Below are positions 1-8,199 of a stretch of DNA of 64,000 nucleotides, one piece after another. Both the position numbers and the translations under genes were made by a program. This DNA comes from Henricia sp. BOLD:AAB3569 (Eukaryota > Echinodermata > Asteroidea > Spinulosida > Echinasteridae), in contig JBBELK010000997.1 in assembly GCA_037783545.1 (NCBI GenBank), positions 24,685-88,684 on the forward strand, given 5' to 3'. The notes under the pieces were generated by a model. That model saw only the letters and a list, made by a program, of their open reading frames with translations, was not told the origin of the DNA and searched no databases. Each line of letters starts with the position of its first letter. Position 1 is the first letter of the stretch.

Positions 1-109
1 GCTACGTGGTTATTCCCCTAACCGTGGCTGTTGGGACACCCTGCGCCGCGCCGGTGTACATTTGTACGGCCGTTGACTCACCCCAGATTGTGACGGGAAT
101 TAGGTCAAA
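1..109 (+). repeat. Partial monomer at left window edge
   Basis: These 109 bases are the last part of a monomer, from the GCTACGTGGTTATTCCCC segment to the next anchor at 110. It carries the GCGCCGCGCCGG allele (C in place of T in GCGCTGG), which marks one monomer type of the five-monomer unit to its right, so the cut copy is probably the last monomer of another such unit. The array therefore continues to the left. Confidence 0.9.
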
Positions 110-381
110 GTGTGTCCCAAATGCCGGCAAATTTGGAAATCAAGGAATTTTTCAACCAACTTCAAATTTTGCATGCTCCAAACTGTATATATTCCGCACT
201 TGTCATGCAAAATTGACAGATTTTCGCTGGGAAATGACGGAGAAATTTCAGAGTTTAGGGAAACGGAGCTCGGCTACGTGGTTATTCCCCTAACCGTGGC
301 TGTTGGGACACCCTGCGCCGCGCTGGTGTACATTTGTACGGCCGTTGACTCACCCCAGATTGTGACGGGAATTAGGTCAAA

Positions 382-621
382 GTGTGTCCCAAATGCCGGC
401 AAATTTGGAAATCAAGGAATTTTCCAACCAACTACAAATTTTGCATGCTCCAAACTGTATATATTCCGCACTTGTCATGCAAAATTGACAGATTTTCGCT
501 GGGAAATGACGGAGAAATTTCAGAGTTTAGGGAAAACGGAGCTCGGCTACGTGGTTATTCCCCAAGTGTACATTTGTACGGCCGTTGACTCACCCCAGAT
601 TGTGACGGGAATTAGGTCAAA
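382..621 (+). repeat. 240-bp monomer, AA-junction deletion allele
   Basis: Relative to the consensus, 33 bases are missing between TTATTCCCC and GTGTACAT, leaving AA at the junction. Sixteen copies share this allele, at anchors 382, 2806, 3865, 9016, 10619, 12221, 13552, 14337, 15395, 16180, 17239, 18025, 18810, 20414, 24202 and 29081. All are in the left 29.4 kb. Many, starting with 9016, also carry TGACTAA in place of TGACTCA just downstream. Confidence 0.9.
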
Positions 622-894
622 GTGTGTCCCAAATGCCGGCAAATTTGGAAATCAAGGAATTTTCCAACCAACTTCAAATTTTGCATGCTCCAAACTGTAT
701 ATATTCCGCACTTGTCATACAAAATTGACAGATTTTCGCTGGGAAATGACGGAGAAATTTCAGAGTTTAGGGAAAACGGAGCTCGGCTACGTGGTTATTC
801 CCCTAACCGTGGCTGTTGGGACACCCTGCGCCGCGCTGGTGTACATTTGTACGGCCGTTGACTCACCCCAGATTGTGACGGGAATTAGGTCAAA

Positions 895-1168
895 GTGTGT
901 CCCAAATGCCGGCAAATTTGGAAATCAAGGAATTTTCCAACCAACTTCAAATTTTGCATGCTCCAAACTGTATATATTCCGCACTTGTCATGCAAAATTG
1001 ACAGATTTTCGCTGGGAAATGACGGAGAAATTTCAGAGTTTAGGGTAAAAAGGAACTCGGCTACGTGGTTATTCCCCTAACCGTGGCTGTTGGGACACCC
1101 TGCGCCGCGCTGGTGTACATTTGTACGGCCGTTGACTCACCCCAGATTGTGACGGGAATTAGGTCAAA
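895..1168 (+). repeat. 274-bp monomer with GGGTAAAAAGG
   Basis: The GGGAAAACGGAGCTC segment is replaced by GGGTAAAAAGGAACTC, which adds one base and destroys the GAGCTC site. Only three copies have this change (anchors 895, 1987 and 3319), all in the left 3.6 kb, so it marks one local HOR family. The T also creates an in-frame TAA in the otherwise open frame. Confidence 0.9.
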
Positions 1169-1441
1169 GTGTGTCCCAAATGCCGGCAAATTTGGAAATC
1201 AAGGAATTTTGCAACCAACTTCAAATTTTGCATGCTCCAAACTGTATATATTCCGCACTTGTCATGCAAAATTGACAGATTTTCGCTGGGAAATGACGGA
1301 GAAATTTCAGAGTTTAGGGAAAACGGAGCTCGGCTACGTGGTTATTCCCCTAACCGTGGCTGTTGGGACACCCTGCGCCGCGCCGGTGTACATTTGTACG
1401 GCCGTTGACTCACCCCAGATTGTGACGGGAATTAGGTCAAA

Positions 1442-2533
1442 GTGTGTCCCAAATGCCGGCAAATTTGGAAATCAAGGAATTTTCCAACCAACTTCAAATT
1501 TTGCATGCTCCAAACTGTATATATTCCGCACTTGTCATGCAAAATTGACAGATTTTCGCTGGGAAATGACGGAGAAATTTCAGAGTTTAGGGAAACGGAG
1601 CTCGGCTACGTGGTTATTCCCCTAACCGTGGCTGTTGGGACACCCTACGCCGCGCTGGTGTACATTTGTACGGCCGTTGACTCACCCCAGATTGTGACGG
1701 GAATTAGGTCAAAGTGTGTCCCAAATGCCGGCAAATTTGGAAATCAAGGAATTTTCCAACCAACTTCAAATTTTGCATGCTCCAAACTGTATATATTCCG
1801 CACTTGTCATACAAAATTGACAGATTTTCGCTGGGAAATGACGGAGAAATTTCAGAGTTTAGGGAAAACGGAGCTCGGCTACGTGGTTATTCCCCTAACC
1901 GTGGCTGTTGGGACACCCTGCGCCGCGCTGGTGTACATTTGTACGGCCGTTGACTCACCCCAGATTGTGACGGGAATTAGGTCAAAGTGTGTCCCAAATG
2001 CCGGCAAATTTGGAAATCAAGGAATTTTCCAACCAACTTCAAATTTTGCATGCTCCAAACTGTATATATTCCGCACTTGTCATGCAAAATTGACAGATTT
2101 TCGCTGGGAAATGACGGAGAAATTTCAGAGTTTAGGGTAAAAAGGAACTCGGCTACGTGGTTATTCCCCTAACCGTGGCTGTTGGGACACCCTGCGCCGC
2201 GCTGGTGTACATTTGTACGGCCGTTGACTCACCCCAGATTGTGACGGGAATTAGGTCAAAGTGTGTCCCAAATGCCGGCAAATTTGGAAATCAAGGAATT
2301 TTGCAACCAACTTCAAATTTTGCATGCTCCAAACTGTATATATTCCGCACTTGTCATGCAAAATTGACAGATTTTCGCTGGGAAATGACGGAGAAATTTC
2401 AGAGTTTAGGGAAAACGGAGCTCGGCTACGTGGTTATTCCCCTAACCGTGGCTGTTGGGACACCCTGCGCCGCGCCGGTGTACATTTGTACGGCCGTTGA
2501 CTCACCCCAGATTGTGACGGGAATTAGGTCAAA
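1442..2533 (+). repeat. Four-monomer derivative of the 1,332-bp unit (1,092 bp)
   Basis: Monomers 1442 (272), 1714 (273, CATAC), 1987 (274) and 2261 (273, GCAACC with GCGCCGGTG) repeat the order of the first unit but lack its 240-bp ACTACA monomer. This is the product expected from unequal exchange that removed one whole monomer. Confidence 0.85.
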
Positions 2534-3592
2534 GTGTGTCCCAAATGCCGGCAAATTTGGAAATCAAGGAATTTTCCAACCAACTTCAAATTTTGCATGC
2601 TCCAAACTGTATATATTCCGCACTTGTCATGCAAAATTGACAGATTTTCGCTGGGAAATGACGGAGAAATTTCAGAGTTTAGGGAAACGGAGCTCGGCTA
2701 CGTGGTTATTCCCCTAACCGTGGCTGTTGGGACACCCTGCGCCGCGCTGGTGTACATTTGTACGGCCGTTGACTCACCCCAGATTGTGACGGGAATTAGG
2801 TCAAAGTGTGTCCCAAATGCCGGCAAATTTGGAAATCAAGGAATTTTCCAACCAACTACAAATTTTGCATGCTCCAAACTGTATATATTCCGCACTTGTC
2901 ATGCAAAATTGACAGATTTTCGCTGGGAAATGACGGAGAAATTTCAGAGTTTAGGGAAAACGGAGCTCGGCTACGTGGTTATTCCCCAAGTGTACATTTG
3001 TACGGCCGTTGACTCACCCCATATTGTGACGGGAATTAGGTCAAAGTGTGTCCCAAATGCCCGGAAATTTGGAAATCAAGGAATTTTCCAACCAACTTCA
3101 AATTTTGCATGCTCCAAACTGTATATATTCCGCACTTGTCATACAAAATTGACAGATTTTCGCTGGGAAATGACGGAGAAATTTCAGAGTTTAGGGAAAA
3201 CGGAGCTCGGCTACGTGGTTATTCCCCTAACCGTGGCTGTTGGGACACCCTGCGCCGCGCTGGTGTACATTTGTACGGCCGTTGACTCACCCCAGATTGT
3301 GACGGGAATTAGGTCAAAGTGTGTCCCAAATGCCGGCAAATTTGGAAATCAAGGAATTTTCCAACCAACTTCAAATTTTGCATGCTCCAAACTGTATATA
3401 TTCCGCACTTGTCATGCAAAATTGACAGATTTTCGCTGGGAAATGACGGAGAAATTTCAGAGTTTAGGGTAAAAAGGAACTCGGCTACGTGGTTATTCCC
3501 CTAACCGTGGCTGTTGGGACACCCTGCGCCGCGCCGGTGTACATTTGTACGGCCGTTGACTCACCCCAGATTGTGACGGGAATTAGGTCAAA
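2534..3592 (+). repeat. Four-monomer derivative lacking the GCAACC monomer (1,059 bp)
   Basis: Monomers 2534 (272), 2806 (240, ACTACA), 3046 (273, CATAC) and 3319 (274). The fifth monomer of the full unit is missing, but its GCGCCGGTG allele is found in the last part of the 3319 copy, so the loss was by exchange inside a monomer. Confidence 0.85.
3319..3592 (+). repeat. Chimeric monomer at an exchange junction
   Basis: Its first part has the 274-bp signature GGGTAAAAAGG seen in 895 and 1987. Its last part has GCGCCGCGCCGG, which elsewhere in this block belongs to the following GCAACC monomer (1169, 2261). The crossover lies between about 3470 and 3535. Confidence 0.75.
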
Positions 3593-4104
3593 GTGTGTCC
3601 CAAATGCCGGCAAATTTGGAAATCAAGGAATTTTCCAACCAACTTCAAATTTTGCATGCTCCAAACTGTATATATTCCGCACTTGTCATGCAAAATTGAC
3701 AGATTTTCGCTGGGAAATGACGGAGAAATTTCAGAGTTTAGGGAAACGGAGCTCGGCTACGTGGTTATTCCCCTAACCGTGGCTGTTGGGACACCCTGCG
3801 CCGCGCTGGTGTACATTTGTACGGCCGTTGACTCACCCCAGATTGTGACGGGAATTAGGTCAAAGTGTGTCCCAAATGCCGGCAAATTTAGAAATCAAGG
3901 AATTTTCCAACCAACTACAAATTTTGCATGCTCCAAACTGTATATATTCCGCACTTGTCATGCAAAATTGACAGATTTTCGCTGGGAAATGACGGAGAAA
4001 TTTCAGAGTTTAGGGAAAACGGAGCTCGGCTACGTGGTTATTCCCCAAGTGTACATTTGTACGGCCGTTGACTCACCCCAGATTGTGACGGGAATTAGGT
4101 CAAA
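3593..4104 (+). repeat. Truncated fourth copy of the five-monomer unit
   Basis: Two monomers remain, 3593 (272) and 3865 (240, ACTACA, AA junction). After this the array switches abruptly to 273-bp copies at 4105, marking a boundary between HOR families. Confidence 0.75.
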
Positions 4105-6070
4105 GTGTGTCCCAAATGCCGGCAAATTTGGAAATCAAGGAATTTTCCAACCAACTTCAAATTTTGCATGCTCCAAACTGTATATATTCCGCACTTGTCA
4201 TGCAAAATTGACAGATTTTCAATGGGAAATGACGGAGAAATTTCAGAGTTTAGGGAAAACGGAGCTCGGCTACGTGGTTATTCCCCTAACCGTGGCTGTT
4301 GGGACACCCTGCGCCGCGCTGGTGTACATTTGTACGGCTGTTGACTCACCCCAGATTGTGACGGGAATTAGGTCAAAGTGTGTCCCAAATGCCGGCAAAT
4401 TTGGAAATCAAGGAAGTTTCCAACCAACCTCAAATTTTGCATGCTCCAAACTGTATATATTCCGCACTTGTCATGCAAAATTGACAGATTTTCGCTGGGA
4501 AATGACGGAGAAATTTCAGAGTTTAGGGAAAACGGAGCTCGGCTACGTGGTTAGTCCCCTAACCGTGGCTGTTGGGACACCCTGCGCCGCGCTGGTGTAC
4601 ATTTGTACGGCCGTTGACTCACCCCAGATTGTGACGGGAATTAGGTCAAAGTGTGTCCCAAATGCCGGCAAATTTGGAAATCAAGGAATTTTCCAACCAA
4701 CTTCAATTTTTGCATGCTCCAAACTGTATATATTCCGCACTTGTCATGCAAAATTGACAGATTTTCGCTGGGAAGTGACGGAGAAAATTCAGAGTTTAGG
4801 GAAAACGGAGCTCGGCTACGTGGTTATTCCCCTAACCGTGGCTGTTGGGACAGCCTGCGCCGCGCTGGTGTACATTTGTACAGCTGTTGACTCACCCCAG
4901 ATTGTGACGGGAATTAGGTCAAAGTGTGTCCCAAATGCCGGCAAATTTGGAAATCAAGGAATTTTCCAACCAACCTCAAATTTTGCATGCTCCAAACTGT
5001 ATATATTCCGCACTTGTCATGCAAAATTGACAGATTTTCGCTGGGAAATGACGGATAAATTTCAGAGTTTAGGGAAAACGGAGCTCGGCTACGTGGTTAG
5101 TCCCCTAACCGTGGCTGTTGGAACACCCTGCGCCGCGCTGGTGTACATTTGTACGGCCGTTGACTCACCCCAGATTGTGACGGGAATTAGGTCAAAGTGT
5201 GTCCCAAATGCCGGCAAATTTGGAAATCAAGGAATTTTCCAACCAACTTCAAATTGTGCATGCTCCAAACTGTATATATTCCGCACTTGTCATGCAAAAT
5301 TGACAGATTTTTGCTGGGAAATGACGGAGAAATTTCAGAGTTTAGGGAAAACGGAGCTCGGCTACGTGGTTATTCCTCTAACCGTGGCTGTTGGGACACC
5401 CTGCGCCGCGCTGGTGTACATTTGTACGGCCGTTGACTCACCCCTGATTGTGACGGGAATTAGGTCAAAGTGTGTCCCAAATGCCGGCAAATTTGGAAAT
5501 CAAGGAATTTTCCAACCAACCTCAAATTTTGCATGCTCCAAACTGTATATATTCCGCACTTGTCATGCAAAATTGACAGATTTTCGCTGGGAAATGACGG
5601 AGAAATTTCAGAGTTTAGGTAAAACGGAGCTCGGCTACGTGGTTAGTCCCCTAACCGTGGCTGTTGGAACACCCTGCGCCGCGCTGGTGTACATTTGTAC
5701 GGCCGTTGACTCACCCCAGATTGTGACGGGAATTAGGTCAAAGTGTGTCCCAAATGCCGGCAAATTTGGAAATCAAGGAATTTTCCAACCAACTTCAAAT
5801 TTTGCATGCTCCAAACTGTATATATTCCGCACTTGTCATGCAAAATTGACATATTTTTGCTGGGAAATGACGGAGAAATTTCAGAGTTTAGGGAAAACGG
5901 AGCTCGGCTACGTGGTTATTCCTCTAACCGTGGCTGTTGGGACACCCTGTGCCGCGCTGGTGTACATTTGTACGGCCGTTGACTCACCCCAGATTGTGAC
6001 GGGAATTAGGTCAAAGTGTGTCCCAAATGCCGGCAAATTTGGAAATCAAGGAATTTTCCAACCAACTTCA

Positions 6071-6120
6071 AATTTTGCATGCTCCAAACTGTATATATTC
6101 CGCACTTGTCATGCAAAATT
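6071..6120. repeat. 11-bp inverted repeat with 28-nt TATATA loop (one per consensus monomer)
   Basis: AATTTTGCATG at 6071-6081 is the exact reverse complement of CATGCAAAATT at 6110-6120, separated by 28 bases that contain CTGTATATATTCC. With one bulged base the pairing can extend two more base pairs. The same element appears in nearly all copies, for example 165-214. Copies with AAATTTAC to the right of the arm (for example in 53081-53352) extend the perfect arms to 12 bp, while copies with CATAC, GATGC or CAACATT in the right arm weaken them. It could extrude as a cruciform in DNA or fold as a hairpin in a transcript. Role unknown. Confidence 0.85.
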
Positions 6121-6234
6121 GACAGATTTTCGCTGGGAAATGACGGAGAAATTTCAGAGTTTAGGGAAAACGGAGCTCGGCTACGTGGTTATTCCCCTAA
6201 CCGTGGCTGTTGGGACACCCTGCGCCGCGCTGGT

Positions 6235-6246
6235 GTACATTTGTAC
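6235..6246. repeat. Short inverted repeat GTACA-TT-TGTAC
   Basis: Five-base perfect arms around a two-base centre, present in almost every monomer. In short (240-bp) monomers the 33-bp deletion ends directly in front of it, and the base before its GTGTACA differs between deletion alleles. It may have helped place the deletion endpoint, but that is inference. Confidence 0.6.
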
Positions 6247-8199
6247 GGCCGTTGACTCACCCCAGATTGTGACGGGAATTAGGTCAAAGTGTGTCCCAAA
6301 TGCCGGCAAATTTGGAAATCAAGGAATTTTCCAACCAACTTCAAATTTTGCATGCTCCAAACTGTATATATTCCGCACTTGTCATGCAAAATTGACATAT
6401 TTTTGCTGGGAAATGACGGAGAAATTTCAGAGTTTAGGGAAAACGGAGCTCGGCTACGTGGTTATTCCTCTAACCGTGGCTGTTGGGACACCCTGTGCCG
6501 CGCTGGTGTACATTTGTACGGCCGTTGACTCACCCCAGATTGTGACGGGAATTAGGTCAAAGTGTGTCCCAAATGCCGGCAAATTTGGAAATCAAGGAAT
6601 TTTCCAACCAACTTCAAATTTTGCATGCTCCAAACTGTATATATTCCGCACTTGTCATGCAAAATTGACAGATTTTCGCTGGGAAATGACGGAGAAATTT
6701 CAGAGTTTAGGGAAAACGGAGCTCGGCTACGTGGTTATTCCCCTAACCGTGGCTGTTGGGACACCCTGCGCCGCGCTGGTGTACATTTGTACGGCCGTTG
6801 ACTCACCCCAGATTGTGACGGGAATTAGGTCAAAGTGTGTCCCAAATGCCGGCAAATTTGGAAATCAAGGAATTTTCCAACCAACTTCAAATTTTGCATG
6901 CTCCAAACTGTATATATTCCGCACTTGTCATGCAAAATTGACAGATTTTCGCTGGGAAATGACGGAGAAATTTCAGAGTTTAGGGAAAACGGAGCTCGGC
7001 TACGTGGTTATTCCTCTAACCGTGGCTGTTGGGACACCCTGTGCCGCGCTGGTGTACATTTGTACGGCCGTTGACTCACCCCAGATTGTGACGGGAATTA
7101 GGTCAAAGTGTGTCCCAAATGCCGGCAAATTTGGAAATCAAGGAATTTTCCAACCAACCTCAAATTTTGCATGCTCCAAACTGTATATATTCCGCACTTG
7201 TCATGCAAAATTGACAGATTTTCGCTGGGAAATGACGGAAAAATTTCAGAGTTTAGGGAAAACGGAGCTCGGCTACGTGGTTAGTCCCCTAACCGTGGCT
7301 GTTGGAACACCCTGCGCCGCGCTGGTGTACATTTGTACAGCCGTTGACTCACCCCAGATTGTGACGGGAATTAGGTCAAAGTGTGTCCCAAATGCCGGCA
7401 AATTTGGAAATCAAGGAATTTTCCAACCAACTTCAAATTTTGCATGCTCCAAACTGTATATATTCCGCACTTGTCATGCAAAATTGACAGATTTTTGCTG
7501 GGAAATGACGGAGAAATTTCAGAGTTTAGGGAAAACGGAGCTCGGCTACGTGGTTATTCCTCTAACCGTGGCTGTTGGGACACCCTGCGCCGCGCTGGTG
7601 TACATTTGTACGGCCGTTGACTCACCCCAGATTGTGACGGGAATTAGGTCAAAGTGTGTCCCAAATGCCGGCAAATTTGGAAATCAAGGAATTTTCCAAC
7701 CAACCTCAAATTTTGCATGCTCCAAACTGTATATATTCCGCACTTGTCATGCAAAATTGACAGATTTTCGCTGGGAAATGACGGAGAAAATTCAGAGTTT
7801 AGGGAAAACGGAGCTCGGCTACGTGGTTAGTCCCCTAACCGTGGCTGTTGGAACACCCTGCGCCGCGCTGGTGTACATTTGTACGGCCGTTGACTCACCC
7901 CAGATTGTGACGGGAATTAGGTCAAAGTGTGTCCCAAATGCCGGCAAATTTGGAAATCAAGGAATTTTCCAACCAACTTCAAATTTTGCATGCTCCAAAC
8001 TGTATATATTCCGCACTTGTCATGCAAAATTGACAGATTTTCGCTGGGAAATGACGGAGAAATTTCAGAGTTTAGGGAAAACGGAGCTCGGCTACGTGGT
8101 TATTCCCCTAACCGTGGCTGTTGGGACACCCTGCGCCGCGCTGGTGTACATTTGTACGGCCGTTGACTCACCCCAGATTGTGACGGGAATTAGGTCAAA

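Larger units (their letters stand above)
110..1441 (+). repeat. Complete five-monomer HOR unit, 1,332 bp
   Basis: Five successive monomers can be told apart: 110 (272 bp), 382 (240 bp, ACTACAAATT allele), 622 (273 bp, TCATACAAAATT allele), 895 (274 bp, GGGTAAAAAGG), 1169 (273 bp, TTTTGCAACC and GCGCCGGTG alleles). The same ordered set recurs to the right in shortened form, so this copy appears to preserve the full unit. Confidence 0.85.
6016..6288 (+). repeat. Representative 273-bp consensus monomer
   Basis: This copy matches the majority base at every position I checked and serves as a reference. By hand count it is 128 G+C of 273 (about 47%). The first 150 bases are AT-rich and the segment from about 6176 to 6275 is GC-rich. 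Landmarks in order: a CAAATTTG palindrome at 6034-6041; inverted-repeat arms at 6071-6081 and 6110-6120 around TATATA; TTTCGCTGGG from 6128; a SacI-type GAGCTC at 6173-6178; the 33-bp stretch that is missing from short monomers, ending just before 6233; GTACATTTGTAC at 6235-6246; and TGACTCA shortly after. About 14 CpG dinucleotides are present, close to the number expected from base composition. Confidence 0.95.
5743..6834 (+). repeat. Exact tandem duplication of a 546-bp dimer
   Basis: I found no difference between 5743-6288 and 6289-6834. Both first monomers share the private pair GACATATTTTTGC and CCCTGTGCC; both second monomers are consensus. This is a very recent duplication inside the dimer block. 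Confidence 0.8.
4105..8199 (+). repeat. Dimeric HOR, 546 bp, all monomers 273 bp
   Basis: Fifteen 273-bp monomers. Copies with CCAACCTCAAA plus GGTTAGTCCCC (4378, 4924, 5470, 7108, 7654) fall on a 546-base spacing and alternate with copies that have GGTTATTCC, several of which also have TTTTTGCTGG (5197, 5743, 6289, 7381). GTTGGAACACC accompanies GGTTAGTCCCC in all but the 4378 copy. No 240- or 272-bp copies interrupt the block. Confidence 0.85.

Noticed and set aside
6087..6120. TATATA as a proven promoter element in each monomer
   Set aside because: The motif is present and appears conserved, but nothing in the sequence shows transcription. It is reported only as a candidate.
6016..6255. 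Recurring 79-codon frame beginning at the GTG anchor, with a CPKC motif reminiscent of zinc-binding proteins
   Set aside because: It is the second frame of the same monomer, repeated in nearly every copy, overlapping the longer open frame, starting at GTG and ending at a fixed stop in the array.
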